Source of the DNA: Pirellula sp.
GTDB lineage: Bacteria; Planctomycetota; Planctomycetia; Pirellulales; PNKZ01
Assembly: GCA_013822735.1 (NCBI GenBank)
Contig: PNKZ01000023.1
Span: 1 to 64,000, forward strand
Length of the DNA: 64,000 bases
Direction: 5' to 3'
The number at the start of each line of letters is the position of its first letter. The first letter of the stretch is position 1. The notes beneath the pieces are model-generated. The model had not been told where the DNA came from. It ran no database searches and worked only from the letters and a program-made list of their open reading frames with translations. The position numbers and the translations under genes are program-made. Shown here piece after piece: positions 51,696-60,127 of the stretch.

Positions 51696-52517
51696 ATGAA
51701 ACTCGGCCTCATCAATTCCGCGTGGGTGCAAACCGGTAAGCCGACCGTGTACGGTTTGCAGAAGACGAAAGAGATCGGCTTCGACACGGTCGACTTGTTC
51801 GTCGACCCGCTCGATCTAGAACCGGACGAGCGGCGGTTGATCCTGGGCGAATGCAAGCGACTGGAATTGCCGATCGTGTCGCTCTGTTGCGTCGCCGTCG
51901 GGCTGATTGATTTGAACCCGAGCGTGCGGCGGTTTCATCTCGACCGCGTGAAGAAATATCTCGACCTGGCGGCCGAGTATCAGGCCAAGAACGTACTCTT
52001 GGTGATCGGCGAATACATCTGGAATCGCGAGGTGATTCCGCCGGCCGAGCAATGGCAGTGGGCCGTGGAAGCTTGCCGCGAGCTCGGTGCGTATGCGGCG
52101 AAGCACGGCGTGGAGATCGTCATCGAACTGGAGCCGTTCCCGCTCTCGCTCGTCAACGACATCGACACGATGGTCCGCTTCCTCGACGACGTGAACTCGC
52201 CCGCCGTACGGGCGAATATCGACATCTCGCACTTGGTGCTTTCGAAGGTCCGGCCGGAAGAACTCCGCCGACTGCGCGGCCGGGCCGGCCATGTGCATAT
52301 CTCCGATTGCGACGGCGTAAAGCACGGCGACCTGCCGCCGGGACGCGGCGTGGTGCCGTTTGCGCCGTATCTGGCCGAGATCAAAGCGCTGGAGATCGAC
52401 GGCGTGGTTTCCATCGAGCTGGAATACTCGCCGGAGCCGGAGCGGATCACGGAGTGGGTCGAGGAAGCGTATCGGGCAACGGCGGATTTGATGCGCGCGG
52501 CGGGGTTGCGGCCTTAG
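51696..52517 (+). CDS. Sugar-phosphate isomerase/epimerase family (TIM barrel)
   Basis: A 273-residue protein of the xylose-isomerase-like TIM-barrel family. Metal-binding acidic and His residues are seen in VEIVIELEPFP, NIDISHLVLSK, GHVHISDCDGVKHGDLPPG and VVSIELEYSPEPE. The family includes hydroxypyruvate, inosose and tagatose/psicose isomerases or epimerases, and the substrate cannot be fixed from sequence. It is the third gene of the SDR-DUF1810-isomerase run and ends at a large inverted repeat. Confidence 0.88.
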   Translation: MKLGLINSAWVQTGKPTVYGLQKTKEIGFDTVDLFVDPLDLEPDERRLILGECKRLELPIVSLCCVAVGLIDLNPSVRRFHLDRVKKYLDLAAEYQAKNVLLVIGEYIWNREVIPPAEQWQWAVEACRELGAYAAKHGVEIVIELEPFPLSLVNDIDTMVRFLDDVNSPAVRANIDISHLVLSKVRPEELRRLRGRAGHVHISDCDGVKHGDLPPGRGVVPFAPYLAEIKALEIDGVVSIELEYSPEPERITEWVEEAYRATADLMRAAGLRP

Positions 52518-52585
52518 CGAGCGGCGGGGTTTATCCCCGCCGTCCGAAAATTGCAGCAGACGCCGGGATAAACCCCGCCACTCGC
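52517..52585. terminator. 21-bp inverted repeat between isomerase and methyltransferase genes
   Basis: The arms 52517-52537 and 52565-52585 are reverse complements with one mismatch (core GGCGGGGTTTATCCC). The left arm also contains its own GGCGGGG-tttat-CCCCGCC hairpin. Placed between convergent genes, it could terminate both transcripts, although T tracts are weak. The element looks like a dispersed planctomycete hairpin. Confidence 0.45.
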
Positions 52586-52598
52586 AATGCTTTCGTCA

Positions 52599-53255
52599 CT
52601 ACCGCTTCACGACATAAAAGTCGATCTCGCGCTTGCGGCCTTCTTCTTCCGTCGTGCGGACGAAGCAGTTCACCTTCAAGCCGAGCTTGCGGCAGTCGTC
52701 CGCGAAGGAGCTTGCCGCGCCCCGTTGCGGGTCGGTGCAGTAGCCGATGCCGTCGGGCTTCATAAAGCGGTCGAACATCGCGGCGACGAGCGGCACGTTC
52801 GGGCGTTCGTAAAGCACGTCGGCGGCCGTGACGACGTCGAACGTGCCGAGTTCGTCCGGCGGGGCACGCCAGTCGAGTAGATAAGTCGACAGCGTTTCGA
52901 GCTCGTTCAGCTTCGCGTTGGCTTCGACGAACTCGAGGGCTTCGGCGTAGTAGTCGGTAGCGATCGTCTCATAGCCGAGGCCCGCGGCCACGAGCGACGA
53001 GAATCCGACGCCGCACCCTAGCTCCAGCAGCCGGCCTTTGTTCGCACCGCGTTTGTTGAGCTCGTCGGCCAGCACGCGCGACGAGGTCCAAACATCGGCC
53101 CAATACGGAATGCGGCCGTCTTTCTGGAAGGCTTCTTCGTCGATGAGGTCGTCGGCCGATTTCGGGCGCGCGAGTTTCCAAACGCGTCCTTCGCGCTCGA
53201 TTTCCTGCACGATCACGTCGAACCGCCCTTGCAGGCCGGTGAGCAATTCGGTCAT
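52599..53255 (-). CDS. SAM-dependent class I methyltransferase
   Basis: A 218-residue protein with SAM-binding motif [14 protein letters not shown] (76-88, GCGVG core), then acidic TDYY (Asp101) and [13 protein letters not shown]. It belongs to the lysine methyltransferase-like METTL21/nicotinamide-N-methyltransferase group by motif. Residues 1-45 carry an N-terminal extension. The ATG at 53255 overlaps the thioesterase stop (ATGA), so the genes are coupled. The substrate, possibly a protein lysine, is unknown. Confidence 0.85.
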   Translation of the reverse strand: MTELLTGLQGRFDVIVQEIEREGRVWKLARPKSADDLIDEEAFQKDGRIPYWADVWTSSRVLADELNKRGANKGRLLELGCGVGFSSLVAAGLGYETIATDYYAEALEFVEANAKLNELETLSTYLLDWRAPPDELGTFDVVTAADVLYERPNVPLVAAMFDRFMKPDGIGYCTDPQRGAASSFADDCRKLGLKVNCFVRTTEEEGRKREIDFYVVKR

Positions 53256-53656
53256 GAGCGCGGCTCCAAGGCAGGCACGTGGAGCCATTCCGGCACGCGT
53301 TGCACCCGTCCTTCGCGATCGACGCAGGCCAAGGTGCTGTGCCCTTCGCAAAGCAGTTCTTCGCCGCGGTACATTTGATATTCGTGCTCGATTTTCGCGG
53401 CCGTCACGCGCGTCGTTACCGTGTGCAGACGGAGTACGTCGTCGTAGCGGGCCGGGCGGCGATAGTTGCAGCCGATCTTCACGATCACCATCAGCAGACC
53501 GCCGTCTTCGAGGTCGCGGTACGATTTCCCGTTGGCGCGGAGGAGCTCGGTCCTCCCCATTTCGAAGTAGGTGAAGTAGTTGGCGTGATGCAGCACGCCC
53601 ATGGCGTCGGTCTCTTGGTACCGGACGCGGATTTCGAGATCGTGTTCGCGAATCAT
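53252..53656 (-). CDS. Acyl-CoA thioesterase, YbgC/4HBT hotdog family
   Basis: A 134-residue protein with the hotdog-fold thioesterase signature: [23 protein letters not shown], in which Asp17 is the catalytic acid and HANYF is typical of YbgC and 4-hydroxybenzoyl-CoA thioesterases. It hydrolyses acyl-CoA or related thioesters in the cytoplasm. The stop overlaps the methyltransferase start. It is not next to tol-pal genes as in other bacteria, so the physiological substrate is open. Confidence 0.9.
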   Translation of the reverse strand: MIREHDLEIRVRYQETDAMGVLHHANYFTYFEMGRTELLRANGKSYRDLEDGGLLMVIVKIGCNYRRPARYDDVLRLHTVTTRVTAAKIEHEYQMYRGEELLCEGHSTLACVDREGRVQRVPEWLHVPALEPRS

Positions 53657-53790
53657 GACGGAAGCGGGAAGGTTGCGGAGAAGTAAGATCGCCGATTCTA
53701 CGGGCGACCATACGAGTCGCCAATGCTTCGCCGCGTGCGCCCGCCCGACGTGCGTTGACGGTTTTCCCGCGGCTCGATAGCTTACTAAAC

Positions 53791-54288
53791 ATGAGCATCG
53801 ACGAAGGGGCGGGAGCCGGCGTAGGTTTCGACACCATGCGGGGACGGAATTATCCGTCGATCCGCCAGTTCACCGTTTTCTTGGAAAACCGCGTCGGAAG
53901 CCTGCTCGAAGTGGTGCGCCGCTTCGAAGGGACGCGCGTCCGCATCGTCGCGCTGTCGATCAACGACGCCGCCGAGTGCGCCTTTGTTCGATTTCTCTTG
54001 AGCCACCCCGAGCAAGGGCGCGAAATTCTTGAACGGGCCGGCTTGGCGATCATCGAGAGCGACGTGATCGGCGTCGAACTGCCGGAGGACCAGCAACCGC
54101 TATTGCGAGTTTGCACGGCGCTGCTGCAGGGCGAAGTGAACATCATCCAGGCCTACCCGCTCTTGGTGCGCCCGCACGGCCGGCCGGCGGTGGCCGTGAT
54201 GGTCGACAACATCGAGATGGGGCTGGAAATTCTAGCCCGCGCCGGCTTCAAGACGATCGAAGAAAACGATCTGCACGATGACGATTAG
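53791..54288 (+). CDS. ACT-domain protein
   Basis: A 165-residue protein with two ACT-like modules. The first (~25-95) is [21 protein letters not shown] with [20 protein letters not shown], and the second (~105-160) contains [24 protein letters not shown] and [13 protein letters not shown] domains bind amino acids and regulate enzymes, but here no catalytic domain is attached, so it may be a stand-alone sensor. The start is the ATG at 53791; an ATG 45 bases in (MRGRNYP) is also possible. It is convergent with the kinase gene. Confidence 0.85.
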   Translation: MSIDEGAGAGVGFDTMRGRNYPSIRQFTVFLENRVGSLLEVVRRFEGTRVRIVALSINDAAECAFVRFLLSHPEQGREILERAGLAIIESDVIGVELPEDQQPLLRVCTALLQGEVNIIQAYPLLVRPHGRPAVAVMVDNIEMGLEILARAGFKTIEENDLHDDD

Positions 54289-54354
54289 TCTTGCCGGGTT
54301 CCGTCGGCGCAGCGTGTCGGTTCGGTTCCGCACGACGATGCGGATACTGCTGCA

Positions 54355-56931
54355 CTAGTTTGCGGCCGAGCGCAACAACGAGAACATGCGTTGTAGTTCT
54401 CGGTGAACCGGCGTTGATTGATCGATAACCATGGTTTTGCCGTCAGGCAAGAACTTGGCGATGCCGAACGCTCCGGCATCGGCCCACTCCGACGGGGCTA
54501 CCAGCCATTCCATCGCCGTACGCGAACACTCGGTTCCCGAAATCACTCTCGTCGATTTAGCGGAGGGTCTGATGGGATGGAGGCCTTCGAAGTAACGATT
54601 GAGATCCGACGCGTCGTACTCAAGAGGGTATCGCGTCGCTTCCGCATCCGCTTTCGTCGTGACGACGAGCATGTCGTTGACGAGCTTATAGTCTAGTGCG
54701 TTCTGCAATAACAGGAGTTCTAGAGCTTGCGACAGTTGCAACGAATCCAAATCTAAACTGCAAATTGTTTCGGTCCCTTTTCCGTCCCTGGAAAGTTCAT
54801 CGGCGTCAATGGAAATGCTCAGATTGCATTGTTGTTCGATTTCCTTGACGGCGTCCGCCAGATGAACTTCGTTCAATTTCAGAGTTACGGGCGTTCGCAT
54901 CGCTTGGGCAATGTCCGGCGGCAGCGGTACGACGTCGGCCGTTAGCTCAACCTGACGCAAAACCGATCGAAAACGACGCGCGATTTCACGGTTGGTCGCA
55001 TAGGAAGTGCGGGTCAATAGGATACCTTTACCAAGCACTAAGTCTCCTCCGACCCCTCCGTTGCTTCTCCAGGAATCAGCCTCCACCGTCTCGATCATCT
55101 CGATGAACTCGCCGCGCCGTTCATCGGCTACCGGAGGTTCGACGATAAAGGCTTGAATGTCAAACGGCTCCCTTTCCGCCCGCGTGCGTGACGTAATCCA
55201 CAGCACGTCGCCGTGAACGAGCGCCGTGAGGCCTCGCGGCTTGAGCGCCATTCCGAGTGCAAATTCGAGCGTGCCTTTCGGATTCGTCCAATTAACGGTT
55301 GAATCAGTTGCGGATACACCGTCCGCAGAGAGAGCGCTTACGTCGACAAATGTATTAATCCCGTATTCCTTGCGGAGTTGCATCGCAAGTTCTCCGTAAG
55401 ACATATCCTGCCAAGTCGACTTGAGTGGCCCGCCGAGAGTTTCCAAAATCTCCTGGTGCAACAATGGAAACGTTCCGGGCGCGCGCGATGGTACCGTCCG
55501 TCCGGCACCTGCGGGAACGGTGGAATTTGGGGCGCGAAAAGACGCCGCTGCCGAGGCTGCTGCCGGATTCGGCGATTGGGCAGCGTCGTCGCCGTTGAGA
55601 AACAACGATACGCCCCAGAGCAAGGGTAGTGCCAGCAATACCGAAACCCCGAGCCCCGCGACGAGGCGCTTTCTTGAAGGGTTAAGGCTCTTCGAAGTCG
55701 GAAGTCTTACGGTCGGACGCGGCAAATGCGTTTCGGTGACAAAGTTCGGAAACCGTCCGGAAGCCGTGTCGCCGATGACAATCGAAGCCGCCGGCGACAC
55801 GTCGTCGGTGTCGCCGGCGATCCGGTTCGGTGTTTCGTGGGAGTCGGCGATTTCAACACTCATCACGGGTCCCGGCTGGGCGGAACTGAGCTTGCTGAAG
55901 TCGAATGCTGATACAGTGACCTGCAGTGCCGCGACCAACTCGCTCATGCTTGCGAATCGATCTTCTGGTCGTTTAGCGACCATTCGGCGAAAAATAACAT
56001 CAAACTCAGACGCTGCGCCCTGTTTCGAAGGAATGAGCGGGGGTATGGCCCCCTCGCGATGCGCAAGCAACCGCTTCATGAGCGTGTCGCCGTCGAAGGG
56101 TCGGCGACCGTTTACTAAGTAGTAAAGCGTGCAGCCGAGCGAATAGATATCTGTTCGCGCATCGACATGTTTGGAGTCGAACGCCTGCTCCGGCGACATG
56201 AAGTCGACGGTCCCCATGATGTTGCCGGTACCGGTCAGGTGTTCGTCGGCTCCCCCTCCCAGTGCGTCATCGATGCGAGCTAGGCCAAGATCTAAAATCT
56301 TGACGGTCCCTTGCTTGTCGATGAACAAGTTCGACGGTTTTACGTCGCGATGAATGAGCCCGCACTGGTGTGCATATTCCAAGCCGCGCGCCGCCTGCAC
56401 GATGCATGCGACGGCCTGCTTCATCGAGAGCGGCCCCTTCTTGATCACCAAATCTCCGAGATTGCGTCCGTCGATGTACTCCATCACCAAGTAGTGCACG
56501 CCGCGCGATTCGCCGGCATCGTGTGCTGCGACGATATTCGGATGGACGACTTTACCGGCAGCGCGAACTTCCCGTTGAAAGCGTTTGACGGCATCCTGGT
56601 CTTGCGTCATGTGATCGGCGAGAATCTTGAGCGCCACAATTTTGTCGAGGCGACGATGGTGGGCCTTAAAGACTTGCCCCATCCCGCCGGCGCCGATGCG
56701 TTCGACAATTGTGTAATCGCCGAGCACCAACGGGCTCTTACGTCCCCGGAGAAGCTCGTTGGCTTGATAACGATTCAGTTTGCCCGCGGCGACCAAATGT
56801 TCCGCGAATTCGTCGGAAGTGTGGGGGCGAGAATCAGAGGGAATTTCGGCCCAAATCGACTTGAGTTCCGAACCGGCCAACAGGCCCGACGCTAGAACCG
56901 AACGTCCAAATTCTTCGAGCGTGGTAGCCAT
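54355..56931 (-). CDS. Membrane Ser/Thr kinase fused to an STN-like domain
   Basis: An 858-residue protein. An N-terminal ~65-residue domain (FGRSVLASGLLAGSELKSIWAEI) and a PknB-like kinase (~70-340) have GAGGMGQV (80-87), Lys102, HRDVKPSN (194-201), DLG (214-216) in place of DFG, and GTVDFMSPEQA. A membrane segment (~422-445) leads to an extracytoplasmic part of about 400 residues. Its repeated segments, including LKLNEVHLADAVKEIEQQCNLSISID, resemble the STN/secretin short domain, and VTLKLNEVHL is its start. The start at 56931 was chosen because the upstream frame lacks any family similarity. It lies 132 bp downstream of queA on the same strand. Confidence 0.9.
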   Translation of the reverse strand: MATTLEEFGRSVLASGLLAGSELKSIWAEIPSDSRPHTSDEFAEHLVAAGKLNRYQANELLRGRKSPLVLGDYTIVERIGAGGMGQVFKAHHRRLDKIVALKILADHMTQDQDAVKRFQREVRAAGKVVHPNIVAAHDAGESRGVHYLVMEYIDGRNLGDLVIKKGPLSMKQAVACIVQAARGLEYAHQCGLIHRDVKPSNLFIDKQGTVKILDLGLARIDDALGGGADEHLTGTGNIMGTVDFMSPEQAFDSKHVDARTDIYSLGCTLYYLVNGRRPFDGDTLMKRLLAHREGAIPPLIPSKQGAASEFDVIFRRMVAKRPEDRFASMSELVAALQVTVSAFDFSKLSSAQPGPVMSVEIADSHETPNRIAGDTDDVSPAASIVIGDTASGRFPNFVTETHLPRPTVRLPTSKSLNPSRKRLVAGLGVSVLLALPLLWGVSLFLNGDDAAQSPNPAAASAAASFRAPNSTVPAGAGRTVPSRAPGTFPLLHQEILETLGGPLKSTWQDMSYGELAMQLRKEYGINTFVDVSALSADGVSATDSTVNWTNPKGTLEFALGMALKPRGLTALVHGDVLWITSRTRAEREPFDIQAFIVEPPVADERRGEFIEMIETVEADSWRSNGGVGGDLVLGKGILLTRTSYATNREIARRFRSVLRQVELTADVVPLPPDIAQAMRTPVTLKLNEVHLADAVKEIEQQCNLSISIDADELSRDGKGTETICSLDLDSLQLSQALELLLLQNALDYKLVNDMLVVTTKADAEATRYPLEYDASDLNRYFEGLHPIRPSAKSTRVISGTECSRTAMEWLVAPSEWADAGAFGIAKFLPDGKTMVIDQSTPVHRELQRMFSLLRSAAN

Positions 56932-57063
56932 GAAAACGCGACCCGAAATGCTAGAAGCTTGACGGGCCCAAGTATATTCACCCCTCTGCGGAAGGGAAGC
57001 TTTGGAGCTTATTTTCCTCTGCTCATGAGTGTAATGCGAAACCAAGGATAAATCCGTCGCGCA

Positions 57064-58110
57064 TTACAGAATCAGCATCGCGTCGCCGTAGCTGAAGAAG
57101 CGGTATTTCTTGGCCACCGCTTCTTCGTAGACGCGGCGCATGAGGTCGTCGCCGCTGAACGTGCGTACCAATACCAGCAGCGTCGAGCGCGGCAGGTGAA
57201 AGTTGGTGAGCAGGCCGTCGACGACGTTGAACTTTCGGCCGGGGCGGAGGAAGAGATCGGTCGGCCCTTCAAACGGTTCCAACTCGCCGCTTTGCGCCGC
57301 GGTTTCTAAGGTGCGGCAGGCCGTGGTGCCGACGGCGATGCAACGCCCGCCCGCCGCCCGCAAGGTGCGAATTCGATCGACGGCCGCTTCGTCGATGCGG
57401 CAGAATTCCGTGTGCATGACATGCTCATCGAGCTTGTCGACTTTGATCGGCCGAAACGTGTCGAGGCCCACGTGCAACGTGACGCGCACGGGGGTCACGC
57501 CGCCGTCGATGAGCTTGCGCATCAGCTCGTCGGTGAAGTGCAGGCCGGCCGTCGGAGCGGCGGCGCTGCCCGGCTCGCGGGCGTAAATGGTTTGGTACCG
57601 CGTGCGGTCGTCGTCGGTCATTTCGCCGCCGCGAATGTAATGCGGCAACGGCACGCGACCGACACGCGCGAGTAGATCCCAAGCCGGTTCTTCCGTCTCG
57701 GGATACACGAGCCACTGCCCGCCCTCTTGCTGTTCGATAAGCCGGAGGCGGACGTCTTCCTTGGCCCTGCGATTGATCAGCACGATCTGATCGCCCGGCT
57801 TTTGGTGCCCGCGCGTCTTGCAGAGGATTCGCCAAAAGCCTTCTTCCGTGACGGAGAGGAACAGCCCTTCCCATTTGCCTTGACTCACGGAACGTTTGCC
57901 GATGAGTCGGGCCGGTACGACCTTGGTGTCGTTGATCACCAGGGCATCGCCGGAGACGAGCAACTCGGGCAGATCGCGGATATGCAAATGTTCCCAGCTG
58001 CCGCGGGCTCGATTGACGACCAGGAGCCGGGCATCGCTACGAACCGCGAGCGGCTCTTGGGCGATGAGCTCTTTCGGGAGGTCGTAATCGTAAGCATCGA
58101 GTTCCGACAT
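57064..58110 (-). CDS. queA: tRNA preQ1(34) S-adenosylmethionine ribosyltransferase-isomerase (QueA)
   Basis: A 348-residue cytoplasmic enzyme of queuosine synthesis, transferring the ribosyl part of SAM to preQ1 in tRNA. Family features are YDYDLPKELIAQEPLAVRSDARLLV at the start, INDTKVVPARLIGKR, EPGSAAAPTAGLHFTDEL, LHVGLDTFRPI and NFHLPRSTLLVLV near the end. Length is normal. No tgt or queC-F gene is adjacent. It is divergent from mraZ over 302 bp. Confidence 0.96.
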   Translation of the reverse strand: MSELDAYDYDLPKELIAQEPLAVRSDARLLVVNRARGSWEHLHIRDLPELLVSGDALVINDTKVVPARLIGKRSVSQGKWEGLFLSVTEEGFWRILCKTRGHQKPGDQIVLINRRAKEDVRLRLIEQQEGGQWLVYPETEEPAWDLLARVGRVPLPHYIRGGEMTDDDRTRYQTIYAREPGSAAAPTAGLHFTDELMRKLIDGGVTPVRVTLHVGLDTFRPIKVDKLDEHVMHTEFCRIDEAAVDRIRTLRAAGGRCIAVGTTACRTLETAAQSGELEPFEGPTDLFLRPGRKFNVVDGLLTNFHLPRSTLLVLVRTFSGDDLMRRVYEEAVAKKYRFFSYGDAMLIL

Positions 58111-58345
58111 GGCGTCCGCGCTGACTGGGCGATGAGTTAGGAAATCATGCGTCGCGCATATCGAAACGTTTCGACGCGGCGCGCATGACGGGAACTGTAG
58201 CGGTAGGCGACAAGGGGGCGGTAGGGGAAACTCCCGCCCGGCACCACCCGATGGAAAACCGCGGCAAAAAAATCGGCCGACGATTCATCGAGAAATAGTG
58301 CCGTTTTCGTCGCAACGGCCGTAATTCACGGGCTCAGAATTCTGC

Positions 58346-58373
58346 TTGACGAAAAGGGGCGAAGTCTTATCTT
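58346..58373 (+). promoter_or_regulatory. mraZ promoter
   Basis: TTGACG (58346-58351), a 16-base spacer and TATCTT (58368-58373) form a good sigma-70-type promoter. The start of transcription would be at about 58380, 33 bases before the mraZ ATG, so the leader is very short. Confidence 0.6.
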
Positions 58374-58382
58374 TGGGTCCAT

Positions 58383-58408
58383 GTGGAGCGAAGTGGGGAG
58401 TTGTGGTG
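58383..58408 (+). promoter_or_regulatory. Putative MraZ operator: three GTGG repeats at 10-nt spacing
   Basis: GTGGAG (58383), GTGGGG (58393) and GTGGTG (58403) are spaced exactly 10 nt apart and end just before the mraZ ATG at 58413. MraZ is known to bind 5-base repeats of TGGGN spaced 10 nt apart in its own promoter. The repeats here lie just downstream of the predicted start site and overlap the ribosome-binding region, so they fit repression by MraZ. Confidence 0.65.
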
Positions 58409-58412
58409 ATTC

Positions 58413-58883
58413 ATGCTGCTGACCGGCACTTTTGCACGTGTCGTGGACGACAAGCAGCGCATCGCCCTGCCGAAACGGATTCGCGAAATTCTAGAAGCGG
58501 GGGCGGACGGGAAAGAGCGGGGGCTTTTTCTCACGCCCGGTACCGATACGTCGCTGGCCCTGTACACGGAGGAAGTTCTGACAACGCTCGGGCAGCGGCT
58601 CGCCGAGACATCGCCCAACCGACGCGATGTGCGGGCCTTTGGGCGGGTGTTCTACTCGCAGGCCGAACGCGTGGAGCTCGACGAACAGAATCGATTTCGC
58701 ATTCCCGCCGTGCTCTTGAAGCACGCCGGAATCACGAAAGAAGCCGTGCTGGTCGGCGTACAGGATCACTTGGAGATTTGGGATAAGCTGCGTTGGGAAC
58801 AGTACTTGGCGGAGCAAGCGAAGGAATTCGACCGCATTGCCGAGGAGGCCTTCGGGCCGCAGCAGCCGCCCGTTAATGGCTAA
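58413..58883 (+). CDS. mraZ: Transcriptional regulator MraZ
   Basis: A 156-residue protein with two AbrB/MraZ-type halves. The first has FARVVDDKQRIALPKRIRE (DxxxR motif within DDKQR) and the second VELDEQNRFRIPAVLLKHAG (DEQNR), the expected pair of DNA-binding motifs. MraZ assembles into rings and represses the dcw cluster that it heads. Here the cluster is very short. Length is a little above the usual 140-150. It is followed by a 335-bp structured spacer and then rsmH, whereas the two genes are usually close together. Confidence 0.95.
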   Translation: MLLTGTFARVVDDKQRIALPKRIREILEAGADGKERGLFLTPGTDTSLALYTEEVLTTLGQRLAETSPNRRDVRAFGRVFYSQAERVELDEQNRFRIPAVLLKHAGITKEAVLVGVQDHLEIWDKLRWEQYLAEQAKEFDRIAEEAFGPQQPPVNG

Positions 58884-58933
58884 TAGAACTCATCAGGAAG
58901 TTTGATTGCAGCGTCCGTCCGAGGTTTGCAGCG

Positions 58934-58987
58934 CTTGCTTGAGCGGGCGACGATCACGGCCACCGATCGTCGCCTGCCTCAAGCGAG
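58934..58987 (+). ncRNA. Candidate structured RNA, main hairpin
   Basis: A 10-bp stem (58934-58943 with 58978-58987, one G-U pair) and, beyond a 2x3 internal loop, a perfect 10-bp stem GGCGACGATC (58946-58955) with GATCGTCGCC (58965-58974) and a 9-base loop. Two more stems follow: GTCGC-aagaa-GCGAC (58992-59006), and a GCCGGCAG/CTGCGGC stem with inner GTCG/CGAC (59007-59044). Whether it is a distinct RNA or a leader is unknown. Confidence 0.4.
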
Positions 58988-59044
58988 GCGGGTCGCAAGA
59001 AGCGACGCCGGCAGACCGAAAGCAGTCGTCCTCCGACCTGCGGC

Positions 59045-59083
59045 ACCCACCCCCCTTGGCACATGGATGTGCCGAAGGTGGGT
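59045..59083 (+). repeat. Nested hairpin GGCACAT-gg-ATGTGCC
   Basis: The outer stem ACCCACC (59045-59051) pairs with GGTGGGT (59077-59083), and the inner stem GGCACAT (59058-59064) with ATGTGCC (59067-59073). The inner sequence is nearly identical to the palindrome upstream of pstS, so it may belong to a dispersed hairpin family. Confidence 0.5.
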
Positions 59084-59218
59084 TGCTATTAGCTGATTTG
59101 GGCACCTTTGCTACAGTGCCGCCCCCCGCAATGGCGCGGAGGCGGCGTCGGCCCCGATCGATGCGCTTCCGCGAGCCGGCTTACAGCCCGACTTACGCGT
59201 AGCGAATCGCAAACGGCC

Positions 59219-60127
59219 ATGACCGACACTTCCACTCAGCACGTTCCGGTGCTCTTCGAGGAAGTGCTTGCGCAGTTGAATCCGCAGCCGGGGCAAGTAC
59301 TGGTCGACGGTACCCTCGGCGGCGCCGGCCATGCCCGCGCCTTGGCGCAGCGCGTGGCCCCGAACGGTCGTGTATACGGGCTCGATCGGGATCGCCGCGC
59401 CGTGGAAGCGGCCCAGAAAGTGGTCGGCGATCTGCCGCTCACGCCGCTCTGGGGCAACTACCGCGACTTAAAGCTCGTGTTGCGCGATGTCGGCGTTTCG
59501 CAGCTCGATGGCGCGCTGATCGACATCGGTCTTTCCAGCGACCAGCTGGCCGACGCCACGCGCGGCTTCAGCTTTATGGCCGACGGACCGCTCGACTTGC
59601 GGTTCGACGCCACGGAAGGCTTTCCGGCGAGCGAGATCGTTCGCAAAAAGGGTGAGCAGGATCTCGCCGATCTGATCTATCGCTATGGCGAAGAGCGCCA
59701 CAGCCGGCGAATTGCCCGAGCCATCGTCGAGCGGCGCCGCGACAAGCCGATCGAAACGGCCGGCGACTTGGCCGAAATCGTCAAGAAGGCCGTGCCGCGC
59801 ACGCCCGACGCCGACCGCATCCATCCGGCCACGCGCACGTTTCAGGCGTTGCGCATCGCGGTCAACGACGAACTCGGCGCCTTAGAAACATTTCTTCGCG
59901 ACGCGCCGGAGTGTGTGCGAACCGGCGGGCGCGTGGTGGTGATTACGTTTCACTCGTTGGAAGATCGCATTGTGAAGGAAGCGTTTCGTGATGATGCGCG
60001 CTGGACGCCGCTCACCAAGAAACCGATCACGGCGACGGAAGCGGAGTTGGCGCGCAATCCGCGAGCGCGGAGCGCCAAACTAAGAACGGCAATGGTCAAC
60101 CAATTGGCAGGGATGCCCACAGCATGA
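59219..60127 (+). CDS. rsmH: 16S rRNA (cytosine(1402)-N4)-methyltransferase RsmH (MraW)
   Basis: A 302-residue SAM-dependent methyltransferase that modifies C1402 in the decoding site of 16S rRNA. Signatures are HVPVLFEEVL, VDGTLGGAGHA (29-39, SAM-binding), ALIDIGLSSDQLADATRGFSF, LDLRFD, RIHPATRTFQALRIAVNDEL and ITFHSLEDRIVKEAF. The ATG at 59219 was chosen because it places HVPVLFEEVL at the usual position. The stop overlaps the next start (ATGA), so the downstream protein is translationally coupled. Confidence 0.97.
   Translation: MTDTSTQHVPVLFEEVLAQLNPQPGQVLVDGTLGGAGHARALAQRVAPNGRVYGLDRDRRAVEAAQKVVGDLPLTPLWGNYRDLKLVLRDVGVSQLDGALIDIGLSSDQLADATRGFSFMADGPLDLRFDATEGFPASEIVRKKGEQDLADLIYRYGEERHSRRIARAIVERRRDKPIETAGDLAEIVKKAVPRTPDADRIHPATRTFQALRIAVNDELGALETFLRDAPECVRTGGRVVVITFHSLEDRIVKEAFRDDARWTPLTKKPITATEAELARNPRARSAKLRTAMVNQLAGMPTA

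Larger units (their letters stand above)
58111..58412. other. queA-mraZ divergent intergenic region
   Basis: This 302-bp region holds the mraZ promoter and its likely operator at the right end (annotated separately). The left ~200 bp contains no gene and no clear queA promoter; an AAAAAAAT run occurs near 58265. Confidence 0.45.
58884..59218 (+). other. Structured 335-bp spacer between mraZ and rsmH
   Basis: No gene is seen. The left half (58934-59083) folds on paper into four stem-loops in series. The right part has an extended -10, TGCTACAGT (59109-59117), with a weak TTAGCT at 59089-59094 at 17-base spacing, a possible promoter for rsmH. No T tract follows the last hairpin, so it is not a simple terminator. 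Confidence 0.55.

Noticed and set aside
52517-52585. Insertion sequence end
   Set aside because: Inverted repeats are present but there is no transposase and the interval is only 69 bp; a terminator or hairpin element fits better.
53257-53837. Upstream extension of the methyltransferase frame
   Set aside because: It is antisense or out of frame to the thioesterase gene; the ATGA overlap fixes the start at 53255.
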